NCBI GenBank assembly: GCA_910587135.1 | Contig: CAJULF010000023.1 | Span: 1 to 43,540 of the forward strand | Direction: 5' to 3' | From: an uncultured Oscillospiraceae bacterium | Lineage (GTDB): Bacteria > Bacillota > Clostridia > Oscillospirales > Ruminococcaceae | Length of the DNA stretch: 43,540 bases | Shown here: in pieces, positions 25,289 through 33,300 of the stretch | How the letters are laid out: the number at the start of each line of letters is the position of its first letter | Position numbering within the stretch: position 1 is the stretch's first letter | The notes under the pieces: generated by a model | What the model saw: only the letters and a program-made list of their open reading frames with translations | Databases searched by the model: none | Told to the model about the DNA's origin: nothing | Translations under genes and position numbers: made by a program

Positions 25289-27547
25289 TTATTCAGCCGA
25301 GCGTCCCATAATAATGCCGCGCCCGTTAGTGCCGAAATACACCTGACCGAAAACATTCATATCTGCCGCAAGTGTATCTCCGATAGCGCCGAATTCATGC
25401 TTATCGTCATTTATTCTGAGCCATGTTTCGCCGCCGTCGGTGGAGCGGTATACTCCCACAAAGTCCGTATCCTTAAGCGTTCCTATAACGTACATCGCAA
25501 GCGGAGCGCCATCGCTCTCCGCCTTGCCGAGGGCAAGATTTGACGCGGCTATGAACGTGGGATATCTGTAAAAATCCTCATCGGCAGCGCCGTAATTGCT
25601 TACGCGGTACAGACCGCCCGCGTTGGACGCGATATATACCGTTCCCGCCGCGTAGGGGTCGGGAATGATCCTTCCGGATGTGGGAGTCATCTGCTTCAGC
25701 GACTCGAAACTGCCGCCGCGGTCGCGGGAAATATAGAGATTTCCGCTCGCGTAGACATAAAGAGCATCCGGATCGGTGCAGTCACAGCAAAGGGCGGGAG
25801 CGGCAAACGCTTTTTCAAGCGCGGTCCATGTTTCGCCCAAATCGTCGGTGCGGTAAATATAGGGGTCTTTGTCGTTAGCCCAGTATATCGACGAGCCGTC
25901 CGCGTTCACCGCGACAGTACCCGCCTGACCGCTGCTGCCCTTGGGCTTTTTTGCCGTCCATGTTTCGCCGTAGTCTGTGGATATCTCCACGGTGTCGCTG
26001 CTGCCGCTGCGCACTGCGATATTCGGGCTTTGCCATGCGAAAGCAATGGAATTAGCGGAGCTCATAGAGCCGTTGTTGTTCAGGTTTTCGGGAACAACGT
26101 CCACGTCTTTATGAGAAAATCCGTCGATATCCCACAAGGCGGAATAAAGCTGCACCTCTCCGGTAGGCGGAGCTGCAAGCGCGGATACGTTGGTCTCCTC
26201 ATAGCCCTTGCTCATTACCTTAAAGGATACCGTTCCGCCGTTGTCCCAGTCGGAAAGATTGGTAGTGCGGAAAATTGTTGCACCCGTGCCGTACATCATG
26301 TCGTTTCCATCAAAGGGATTTATGGCGATATCGCCCATCATCCAGCCAAGCTTGGCGGTTTCCCCGCCCCAGTCCAGCCACGGGGTCTCGGAGTAATCAA
26401 GCGTGAATTTTCTGTCCGCGCCGTCGCCCGTGAAAATTCCGTCCCATGTAGCGCCGCCGTCAAGCGAGCGGAACAGGCAGTCATTCTCATTTGCTCCCCA
26501 TTTACCTATCGAGGAAACCGTCAGAATATCGGGATTTTTCGGGTCGACCTCAATATCGCCCACACCGTTTGTAAGAGCTTCGGGGGTAACGTCCTCCCAT
26601 GTTCCGTCGGCTATGGTGTATTTTTTCAGGGAGCCGGAGGGCACCTGATAAGGTCCCGCGGCGGTGCCGCTGGCAAAATACATATGTCCGCTCCTGTCAG
26701 AAACTCCGTGATAGGGAATACCGCCGTTTGGCTGTCCCTCGAGCGGTTCAAAGCTCGCGCCGCCGTCCTTGGAGCGGAAATATCGGCAGTCCTTTCCATC
26801 ACCTGCCACACCGACATACAGGTCGTTGTTTTCATCAAATGAAATAAAAGTAACGCCGAGTGTATAGCCGTCCTCCTGCTTGAGCTTGACTTCGGGCAGG
26901 GGAAGCTTTGCCCATGTCGAGCCGTAATCCGTGCTCTTCCAGAGAGTGCCGTTTCTCGCGCCCGCATAGAGGGTCTTGTTATCCTGCGGATCAAGCTCCA
27001 GACGGTCGCCGAAGCGGTTAGGCTCGTTTCCGCCCGCCTCAAACTCCAGCGGTATCTGCTCCCAGCTTTCGCCGTAATCCGTGGAGCGCAGGATATATGC
27101 GTTGCTTATATCCAGCCAGCCCTTGGTGTACATTCCCGCGAGAAGGTAAACGCGGTTTGGCTCAACGGGGTCGGTTATAAGACCGTCGATGCCGTAGAAG
27201 CTGTATTCCTTCGTGCCGAATTCGTCCGTCAGCGGTATCCATGTCTGGGTGTCTTTGTCAAGACGGTATGCGCCGCCGATGTCGGTTCTCGCGTAGATAA
27301 GCCCTTCCTCTCCCGCATTGTAATATATTTCGGGAGTGTATCCGCCGCAGCCTATCGCGACGTTTCCCCATGTATAGGGAACATCTCCGCCGAGATCCGC
27401 GGGTTCGGGGTCAATATTTTCCGTGCCGGAGTTTTCACCGACGCTGCTCACATCGGAGCTGTTGTCGGAAGTTGAGCCCGGATCGTTTTTGCAGCCAGTA
27501 AGCAGGACTGCTGCCGCCATAAGCGCGGCGAGTGTTCTTTTTTTCAT
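25289..27547 (-). CDS. GH74 xyloglucanase, lipoprotein
   Basis: 752 aa. Endo- or exo-acting beta-glucanase of family GH74, hydrolysing xyloglucan at the cell surface. Lipoprotein signal peptide with lipobox LLTGC (Cys19), then a Ser/Asp/Glu-rich tether. The two seven-bladed propellers open with YTWGNVAIGCGGY and LIYARTDIGGAYR; Asp89 there is the likely catalytic base, and ALWDIDGFSH carries the likely acid. Repeated Asp-box turns (STDYGESW, RSTDGGETW) are characteristic. No CBM or dockerin is present, so it acts cell-bound, unlike most secreted GH74 enzymes. The start has aaaggaga. The promoter holds a LacI-type operator. Confidence 0.92.
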   Translation of the reverse strand: MKKRTLAALMAAAVLLTGCKNDPGSTSDNSSDVSSVGENSGTENIDPEPADLGGDVPYTWGNVAIGCGGYTPEIYYNAGEEGLIYARTDIGGAYRLDKDTQTWIPLTDEFGTKEYSFYGIDGLITDPVEPNRVYLLAGMYTKGWLDISNAYILRSTDYGESWEQIPLEFEAGGNEPNRFGDRLELDPQDNKTLYAGARNGTLWKSTDYGSTWAKLPLPEVKLKQEDGYTLGVTFISFDENNDLYVGVAGDGKDCRYFRSKDGGASFEPLEGQPNGGIPYHGVSDRSGHMYFASGTAAGPYQVPSGSLKKYTIADGTWEDVTPEALTNGVGDIEVDPKNPDILTVSSIGKWGANENDCLFRSLDGGATWDGIFTGDGADRKFTLDYSETPWLDWGGETAKLGWMMGDIAINPFDGNDMMYGTGATIFRTTNLSDWDNGGTVSFKVMSKGYEETNVSALAAPPTGEVQLYSALWDIDGFSHKDVDVVPENLNNNGSMSSANSIAFAWQSPNIAVRSGSSDTVEISTDYGETWTAKKPKGSSGQAGTVAVNADGSSIYWANDKDPYIYRTDDLGETWTALEKAFAAPALCCDCTDPDALYVYASGNLYISRDRGGSFESLKQMTPTSGRIIPDPYAAGTVYIASNAGGLYRVSNYGAADEDFYRYPTFIAASNLALGKAESDGAPLAMYVIGTLKDTDFVGVYRSTDGGETWLRINDDKHEFGAIGDTLAADMNVFGQVYFGTNGRGIIMGRSAE

Positions 27548-27607
27548 TTGCGTTTCTCCTTTATAAGAGTTGTGCAGGGGAATTTTAATCCCAAGTCTTT
27601 ATCTTAT

Positions 27608-27636
27608 ATTATATCAGTAAAACGTTTACATTTCAA
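27608..27636 (-). promoter_or_regulatory. GH74 promoter with LacI-type operator in the spacer
   Basis: Minus strand: ttgaaa (27631-27636), 17-nt spacer, tataat (27608-27613). The spacer contains the palindrome gtaaa-acg-tttac (27617-27629) with the central CG typical of LacI/CcpA-family operators. A bound repressor would block RNA polymerase directly. Confidence 0.7.
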
Positions 27637-27815
27637 GAGGGGAATGTTTCACAAAAACAGCTTGACCATTTTGGACAATTTAACCAAATAAAAGCGTTTG
27701 CTCTTTTGTTTTTTATACCTTGATGTGTAAATAGCTCTGATTGTTATTTTGTCAGAATCGGGTGTAGAGTTGGATTGCCTTAAAAAATTTTAAAATTATA
27801 TACCGACTTTTTCGC

Positions 27816-27845
27816 TTGACATTATTTGATATATTATGCTATAAT
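27816..27845 (+). promoter_or_regulatory. Promoter of the lipoprotein gene at 28055
   Basis: ttgaca, 18-nt spacer, tataat. Predicted start near 27852, the first bases of the R2 palindrome, so the transcript would begin with that hairpin. Confidence 0.75.
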
Positions 27846-27850
27846 GATAA

Positions 27851-27941
27851 TTAAAGCAACACCGCACAAAGCCCGCCGGCATCAAGCTTGTACAATCTGA
27901 CAGCGCAATCTGCGCACAAGCTTTGTATGGTGTTGCCTTAA
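27851..27941. repeat. R2 palindrome, long copy
   Basis: 91 bp. ttaaagcaacaccgcacaaa at the left pairs with the complement of the right end (tttgtatggtgttgccttaa), with a longer internal segment than other copies. An R1-like fragment (ccttaaaaaattttaaaatt, 27778-27797) lies upstream. Confidence 0.7.
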
Positions 27942-28054
27942 GATTATTACTCAATAATTATTTTTTAACGAAATGAAAACAAAATCATGAAAAAACAACA
28001 AGAAGAATTGCAGCTTTCTTTACTGCTGCCGCATTGATTTTTAAGGAGCATTTT

Positions 28055-28939
28055 ATGAAACTTACACGCATTTTACCGTTTATCATCCCAATAGTTCTTA
28101 CAGCCTGCGCCGATAACACCGTTTCAGAAAGCATAAGCGTTTCCGACAGCCTGCCCATAACGGAAACCGCCGCGCCGGAGAGCGCGGAAAGCGATAGCTC
28201 CGACGCAAGTACGACAGACAGCACAGAAACAAATTCTGACACCGATTATATAGGTATCTGCGGTGAGGTGTTTGAGCCGGAAATGTTTAAGGAAGACTCT
28301 GACCCCGTTCTGAACATGTATCTTTATTATCGGACGGATTACGGTTATACCGCATTGTTTGACGGAAGAACCTATAACAGCTATGACAATCCGGAAAAAT
28401 TCGACCTTGACAAATGGGAATGTACCGAACGCTGCGAAGCGGCAAGCGGCGGCTATTTCATTATAAACAAAGGAGATAAGATAGGAAGTCTCACCTGCAC
28501 CGATGCTTTCGCTGAGTATTACATAGATGAAGTATATGACAACGGTTTCGGTTTGATGAGTTCAAGCGTATGCTTTGAGGGGGAGATCGAGGTAACGGGG
28601 TATATAGACCGCTACGACGGAGACGAAGGGTATGTCGAGGAGGGAGAGTTGCATTTTTATCCCGACGGCGAAAGCTGGCAGGGACTGCCCGTCGAATATG
28701 ACAGCTTTTATTGGACATATTCTTTGAAAGACGGAACGCTTGTTTACGCGCCGTTCAGACTAAGTCTGGGGGTTATATCCAATTATTCCGCGCTTGACCT
28801 CGAACGCGACATACCGCAGGGTTCCACGGCGCATATGAAGCTTGTTCTCAAGAACCTGCAGCTTAGTTATGTAAACACCAATTTCGGTGTATATACGATA
28901 AGCACGGCGACCATTGTTTCCGCCGAAAAAATCGATTGA
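28055..28939 (+). CDS. Putative lipoprotein, unknown function
   Basis: 294 aa. Signal peptide with lipobox VLTAC (Cys18), followed by a Ser/Thr/Glu/Asp-rich spacer (about 20-70) and an acidic, Tyr-rich globular domain with no recognised motifs; alternating beta pattern towards the end (MKLVLKNLQLSYVNTNFGVY). The start ATG at 28055 follows taaggag. Just upstream (27986-28043) a reading frame that would spell a second signal peptide (MKKTTRRIAAFFTAAA) is broken by one base in an A6 run, so the present start may replace an older one. Surface-anchored; role unknown. It has its own promoter and terminator. Confidence 0.8.
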   Translation: MKLTRILPFIIPIVLTACADNTVSESISVSDSLPITETAAPESAESDSSDASTTDSTETNSDTDYIGICGEVFEPEMFKEDSDPVLNMYLYYRTDYGYTALFDGRTYNSYDNPEKFDLDKWECTERCEAASGGYFIINKGDKIGSLTCTDAFAEYYIDEVYDNGFGLMSSSVCFEGEIEVTGYIDRYDGDEGYVEEGELHFYPDGESWQGLPVEYDSFYWTYSLKDGTLVYAPFRLSLGVISNYSALDLERDIPQGSTAHMKLVLKNLQLSYVNTNFGVYTISTATIVSAEKID

Positions 28940-28959
28940 AACGTATCGTTAAATCAAAC

Positions 28960-28993
28960 AATCAGCCCGGGAATATGAATTTCCGGGCTGATT
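28960..28993. terminator. Bidirectional terminator
   Basis: aatcagcccgg / ccgggctgatt, perfect 11-bp stem with a 12-nt loop and ttatat after it, between the convergent lipoprotein and phosphoesterase genes. Confidence 0.85.
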
Positions 28994-29022
28994 TTATATG
29001 CGATTGTATGCCGTTAATTGGT

Positions 29023-29865
29023 TTAATCGGGCATTGAAATGTTGTCCGCCGCTTCGCGCCACAGATTTTCATCGGTTACGGTAAGCCCGCGCTTCGCGGC
29101 GAGCCTCTGAACCTCGTAAAGGCAGTTTACCGTATAGTTCACTCCGTTTCGTATCGTCGCAATGATACCCCTGCCCCATATGCCGCTTTTACGGATAAGC
29201 CCGCTTTCGTAAAACTCCGCTACCTCGCTCTCAATATCATATTCCACCGAAACGATCTCCGCGCGCCATTCCCCGTCGTATTCCAGCTTAGCGAACTGTG
29301 CGCAGGTCTGACCGTTTTGCGGCATTCCGAGCGCTCCGCCGTTTACTATCATCTTATTTCCTCGGCGGAAAATATACGGCGTATGGGAGTGACCGCACAC
29401 CATAAGACCGCAGTTCATCTCTTCAATTATGCGCTCCGCCTCGGGAGTTTCGGCGTGGAACAAATACCGATTGCTATCGGGGGAGCCGTGACAGGCAATA
29501 AACGCGGGGCAGCCCTCAAGCTCCGCGTTTATTGACACCGGCATTTGCGCAAACCATTCTATATCCTCGGCGGCAAGCTCCTCAAATGTGTAAAGAAGCG
29601 CTCCGCTTTTTGAGCCATACTCCCACCCATGCGGATTTTTGCCATAACCTATAATATAATCCTCGCGGTTTCCGCGTATAAACCATGTGCGGTATCTTTC
29701 GGGTATATTCCTCAATATCTCAACGGTTTTCCTCGGGTACGGACAATCTGTGACGTAATCCCCCACAAATATCAGTCCATCGTAATCCTCCGCGTAGATT
29801 TGCGCCAGAACCGCCTCCAGCGCCATGTGATTCGCGTGTATGTCCCCTAAAACGCCTAATCTCAT
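29023..29865 (-). CDS. Calcineurin-like metallophosphoesterase (YfcE/MJ0936-like)
   Basis: 280 aa, cytosolic. Metal-binding motifs of the family in order: LGVLGDIHANH, IFVGDYVTDCP, FIRGNRED, ACHGSPDS and VCGHSHTPY. Substrate not predictable. The start is the ATG at 29865 behind aaaggagct; a longer frame would run 14 codons into an adjoining R1 repeat (NFEIFLK is the repeat's own translation), so it is rejected. The R1 repeat lies immediately upstream in the leader; the gene may be co-transcribed with the GH51 and zinc-ribbon genes. Confidence 0.88.
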   Translation of the reverse strand: MRLGVLGDIHANHMALEAVLAQIYAEDYDGLIFVGDYVTDCPYPRKTVEILRNIPERYRTWFIRGNREDYIIGYGKNPHGWEYGSKSGALLYTFEELAAEDIEWFAQMPVSINAELEGCPAFIACHGSPDSNRYLFHAETPEAERIIEEMNCGLMVCGHSHTPYIFRRGNKMIVNGGALGMPQNGQTCAQFAKLEYDGEWRAEIVSVEYDIESEVAEFYESGLIRKSGIWGRGIIATIRNGVNYTVNCLYEVQRLAAKRGLTVTDENLWREAADNISMPD

Positions 29866-29876
29866 ATTAGCTCCTT

Positions 29877-30035
29877 TTAAAAAAATTTCAAAATTTCCGT
29901 TAGTCATACTCCGTTATGCTGCGCTTTACTCCGCATGCCTAACGGAAATCGCGCAAATTTGCCGTTTGGCAAATTTGCGCATTTTGAAATTTCATGCACC
30001 GACATTGCGTGACATATAGCTTTTTATACAAGCCG
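29877..30035 (-). repeat. R1 structured repeat, copy 12 (right end missing)
   Basis: Minus-orientation copy with aaatttcaaaa stem, hairpin ccgttagtcatactccg ... cggcatgcctaacgg-type arms, hairpin gcgcaaatttgcc / ggcaaatttgcgc and left end tacaagccg. The usual aggttgacc right end is replaced by the ribosome site of the phosphoesterase gene, so the element stops within a few bases of it. Confidence 0.8.
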
Positions 30036-30108
30036 GCAGCTGCTGTGCGGCTGAATCCGCTTCGCGAATTGGCGGTGAACCGCGGCTGCTCCCACTGTGC
30101 TGCGCCTG

Positions 30109-30366
30109 TTACCAATATTTCTTTTCGTGCGGACAGCGGTTTGCCGCACGCGCCGCTCTGAGCTCTACATAGCACCCGCATTTTCCGCAGGTGCCGCTCA
30201 CCAGCATATCGCAGCTTTTGCATATGCTCAAACGCCTGTCGTACTCATCTTCCGAAACACGCTGCTCCTCGGGAATGGCGGAAATTCTTGCGGCTATCGC
30301 CCGTGAGATATCCTCCTCCGAAATATCCGCCAACAGGCAGCGCGGACAGGGCTTTTTCCCTTGCAA
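30109..30366 (-). CDS. Small cysteine-rich zinc-ribbon protein (DUF6171-like)
   Basis: About 85 aa. Cys pairs in KPCPRCLL, ICKSCDMLVSGTCGKCGCYV and NRCPHEKKYW look like structural zinc sites; the ending CPHEKKYW fits the DUF6171 pattern as I recall it. Function unknown. It probably starts at TTG (30366), with ggag just upstream inside the end of the GH51 gene, eight bases from that gene's stop; translational coupling is likely. The start codon is uncertain. Confidence 0.65.
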   Translation of the reverse strand: MQGKKPCPRCLLADISEEDISRAIAARISAIPEEQRVSEDEYDRRLSICKSCDMLVSGTCGKCGCYVELRAARAANRCPHEKKYW

Positions 30367-30373
30367 TGCTCCG

Positions 30374-31843
30374 TCAGCCCTTCAGCGTTATCTCAACAAC
30401 CGAGCAAGCGGGCAGCGCAACGACTGCTTTGCCGTTTTCAATCCTTATGTCAAGCGGCTTTATTGCCACGCACCCGGGATTTTCAAAATCATTGTGCGCG
30501 TGAACCTCGCCGCTTAGGATACGCCCCGCGGCTGTCTTGGCTTCAAAGCCGTTCACCTCGACATCAAATCCTCTGTCAAGCGCACAGTTAGAGATGGTCA
30601 CCGTTATTTCGCCGTGCTCGTTTATGCTTGCCGATTGAGAAATGCAGGGAACGGCTCTGCTTGCCTCCTCATTTTCAATATGAGAGTATATCAAGGTAGA
30701 ATCCTGGTGGTTCTTGTAAAGGTCAAACACATAATAGGTGGGAGTCTTTATCGTAACGTTGCCCTCGGTGAGCAGTATCGCCTGCAGAACGTTTACCGCC
30801 TGAGCGATGTTCGCCATATAAACGCGGTCGGAATGGGCGTTGAAAATATTCAGATTTATTGCCGCCACTATCGCGTCGCGCATGGTATTCTGCTGATAGA
30901 GGAATCCCGGATTTGTTCCCGGTTCGACGTCGTACCATGTGCCCCACTCGTCCACGATAAGCCCCACCTTGTGCTCGGGGTCATAGCGGTTCATGATCTC
31001 TCCGTGACGCGTTACAAGCTGCTCCATATACAGAGTTTTATCTATCGTGTTGTAGTACTCCTCCTCGGAAAAATCCAACGCGCTGCCCTTGTGTCCCCAG
31101 TCGCCCGTGGGCAGTGTGTAGTAGTGCAGCGAAAGCCCCTGCATTCCCCAAGGACCTATCTTCTTCATGCACACTTCTGTCCAATTATAATCGTCCGAGC
31201 TGGGTCCGCAGGCGATCTTAAACAGCTTGTTTCCGCTGTATTCGCGGCAATATACCGCATAACGGCGGTAGTTGTCGCAGTAGAATTCGGGGGTCATGCT
31301 TCCGCCGCAGCCCCAGCTCTCGTTTCCCACTCCGAGGTACTTCAGCTTCCACGGCTGCTCCCGCCCGTTTTTCTTGCGCAGCTCCGCCATAGGGGATACC
31401 CCGTCGAAGGTCATGTATTCTATCCACTGCGAAAGCTCCTCGACCGTGCCGCTGCCGATATTGCCGCTGATATAGGGCTCGCAGCCCGCCAGTTCGCAGA
31501 ATCTCATAAATTCATGCGTGCCGAAGCTGTTGTCCTCAACAACTCCGCCCCAGTGTGTGTTTATCATTTTTTTGCGGCTTGACGGCTCGCCTATGCCGTC
31601 CTTCCAGTGATATTCGTCCGCGAAGCAGCCGCCCGGCCAGCGCAGAACGGGCAGCTTTATCTGACGGAACGCGTCGATAACGTCTTTGCTGTAGCCCTCG
31701 ATATTCGGGATATCGCTGTCTTTCCCGACATATATTCCGTCATAAACGCAGCGCCCGAGGTGCTCCGAAAAGTTGGAGTATATCTCGCGGTTGATATGGC
31801 TTTTCTTGTCCAGAGGATTTAAAGTCAGCTTTAAGGTTTTCAT
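30374..31843 (-). CDS. Alpha-L-arabinofuranosidase, GH51
   Basis: 489 aa, no signal peptide, so intracellular: removes arabinofuranosyl groups from imported arabino-oligosaccharides. GH51 motifs: LRWPGGCFADEYHW (67-80), the acid/base Glu175 in LGVGNESWGCGG and the nucleophile Glu299 in LIVDEWGTWYD. The C-terminal beta-sandwich is complete (ending VEITLKG). Length is normal for the family. The start follows aaagga. The promoter carries a 9-bp-arm inverted repeat at the transcription start, pointing to sugar-responsive repression. Followed by the zinc-ribbon gene. Confidence 0.95.
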   Translation of the reverse strand: MKTLKLTLNPLDKKSHINREIYSNFSEHLGRCVYDGIYVGKDSDIPNIEGYSKDVIDAFRQIKLPVLRWPGGCFADEYHWKDGIGEPSSRKKMINTHWGGVVEDNSFGTHEFMRFCELAGCEPYISGNIGSGTVEELSQWIEYMTFDGVSPMAELRKKNGREQPWKLKYLGVGNESWGCGGSMTPEFYCDNYRRYAVYCREYSGNKLFKIACGPSSDDYNWTEVCMKKIGPWGMQGLSLHYYTLPTGDWGHKGSALDFSEEEYYNTIDKTLYMEQLVTRHGEIMNRYDPEHKVGLIVDEWGTWYDVEPGTNPGFLYQQNTMRDAIVAAINLNIFNAHSDRVYMANIAQAVNVLQAILLTEGNVTIKTPTYYVFDLYKNHQDSTLIYSHIENEEASRAVPCISQSASINEHGEITVTISNCALDRGFDVEVNGFEAKTAAGRILSGEVHAHNDFENPGCVAIKPLDIRIENGKAVVALPACSVVEITLKG

Positions 31844-31883
31844 GGCAGTGTCCTTTCATATTTGTTTTTGGGAGGATCAAAAT

Positions 31884-31906
31884 CTGTACCAAAACTGTTG
31901 GCACAG
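31884..31906. promoter_or_regulatory. Operator-like inverted repeat at the GH51 start site
   Basis: ctgtaccaa and ttggcacag (8 of 9 pairs) separated by 5 nt. It lies directly downstream of the GH51 -10 box, where a bound repressor would block initiation. The regulator family is not identifiable from the site alone. Confidence 0.65.
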
Positions 31907-31908
31907 GT

Positions 31909-31937
31909 CTTATATGTTTATATTACCACCTTGACAA
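31909..31937 (-). promoter_or_regulatory. GH51 promoter
   Basis: Minus strand: ttgtca (31932-31937), 17-nt spacer, tataag (31909-31914). Its -35 overlaps that of the divergent promoter. Confidence 0.7.
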
Positions 31938-31959
31938 ATAAATTTCAATGATGTATAAT
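31931..31959 (+). promoter_or_regulatory. Promoter of the GNAT operon at 32006
   Basis: ttgaca (31931-31936), 17-nt spacer, tataat (31954-31959). It shares its -35 bases with the divergent GH51 promoter, so the two should compete for polymerase. Confidence 0.8.
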
Positions 31960-32005
31960 ATCAAAAAGACTGACATATCCTACTTTTTTATCCGGGAGGA
32001 TCATT

Positions 32006-32530
32006 ATGATATGCGAAACCGAAAGACTGTACCTGAGGGAACTTGAATATTCCGATATTGAAGCGCTGAGCCGTATATTGCGCGACGAGGAAACCATGTA
32101 CGCTTACAACGGGGCATTTTCCGAACAGGAAACCGTCAATTGGCTTGAAAGGCAGCTCGCGCGGTATAAAAAGCACGGCTTCGGATTATGGGCGGTAATA
32201 CTTAAGGAAAGCGGCGAGATGATCGGTCAGTGCGGGCTTACCGTGCAGCCTTGGAAAGACAGGGAGCTGCTGGAAATAGGGTATCTGTTCAATAAAAAAT
32301 ACTGGCACAAGGGATATGCGGCGGAGGCGGCGAAAGCTTGCAAAAAGTATGCTTTTGAAATACTGAACGCCGACGAGGTCTGCTCCATTATCCGTGATAT
32401 GAACATTCCGTCGCGGAAGGTCGCGGAGCGTAACGGAATGAAGCGCGCCGACAGCGGTTATGTCAAGCACTACCGCGGAGCGGATATGCCGCATTATCTG
32501 TATTTGATAAAACGGGAGGATTTATCATGA
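32006..32530 (+). CDS. GNAT acetyltransferase, RimJ/RimL-like
   Basis: 174 aa. Family features: N-terminal TERLYLRELEYSDIEALSRI, WAVILKESGEMIGQCGL, then acetyl-CoA site EIGYLFNKKYWHKGYAAEAA and the RimL-type NIPSRKVAERNGMK. It probably acetylates a protein N terminus or a small amine; substrate unknown. Excellent ggagg site. The stop overlaps the start of the next gene (atga). Confidence 0.88.
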   Translation: MICETERLYLRELEYSDIEALSRILRDEETMYAYNGAFSEQETVNWLERQLARYKKHGFGLWAVILKESGEMIGQCGLTVQPWKDRELLEIGYLFNKKYWHKGYAAEAAKACKKYAFEILNADEVCSIIRDMNIPSRKVAERNGMKRADSGYVKHYRGADMPHYLYLIKREDLS

Positions 32531-33288
32531 GCGATTTAAACGGAAAGATAAGGTTAAAGGACATAGTATATGATATTACAAACACTTACTGTTCGGTGAG
32601 TAGCCGCAACGGGGAAATATATCTGTTTCCCGACATAGACGCGAAATGCTCCGATGAAAACGTGGAGTATGAGCTTTGCTCCGTGCGCTTGTATCACAAC
32701 AACGGATTCAACACCCACGCTTCGTCCTTTGAGGAGCTTAAGGGCAGGAAATTTGTCTGGGACAGTGAGGAAAACGCCGATGGTGAGGAGGCGGGTACTT
32801 TCTATGTGCTGGAGCACGAATTTCTGTCGGGCGGAACTATCGAGATAACCGATATAAGCGGTGATCTTATGACCATATACTGGAGCGGCCTTGCCAACGT
32901 TTACTGGTCGGAGGAATACGACAGCGATATTCCCTTTGAAGCGGAATTTACCGTAAAGCTCCCTAAAATTCATTATACCGTTGACGCTTTCAAGGCGACA
33001 AATGTAAAGATTGACGGGGATACCCGGCTTGAAATACTGAATCTCAACGAGTTTAACGGGGAAGTAAAGCGCGTTTCCGCCTCCCGCAAATGGAATGATT
33101 TCAACACCGTGCTGAAATTTAAACTGATACATCTTGGCAAAGATTATTTCGGTGAGGTAACTTTTACAAACGGCAAGAACAATTTCGCTACCGTCTTTGA
33201 TGAAAGCTGTCCGCGGAAAGCCGCTTTTTCGGGTGTTGAATTTAACCTGCGGGTAAATTATGAAATGTTTACGTTTGATATAGATTGA
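32527..33288 (+). CDS. Unknown protein, beta-rich
   Basis: 253 aa, cytosolic by sequence, acidic, predicted mostly beta strands (GTIEITDISGDLMTIYWSGL; FEAEFTVKLPKIHYTVDAF). No recognised family. It overlaps the GNAT gene by four bases (atga) and has gggagg just before it; 12 bases separate it from the phosphoesterase gene. The tight packing suggests a small operon of functionally unassigned genes. Confidence 0.75.
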   Translation: MSDLNGKIRLKDIVYDITNTYCSVSSRNGEIYLFPDIDAKCSDENVEYELCSVRLYHNNGFNTHASSFEELKGRKFVWDSEENADGEEAGTFYVLEHEFLSGGTIEITDISGDLMTIYWSGLANVYWSEEYDSDIPFEAEFTVKLPKIHYTVDAFKATNVKIDGDTRLEILNLNEFNGEVKRVSASRKWNDFNTVLKFKLIHLGKDYFGEVTFTNGKNNFATVFDESCPRKAAFSGVEFNLRVNYEMFTFDID

Positions 33289-33300
33289 CGGGTAATTATT

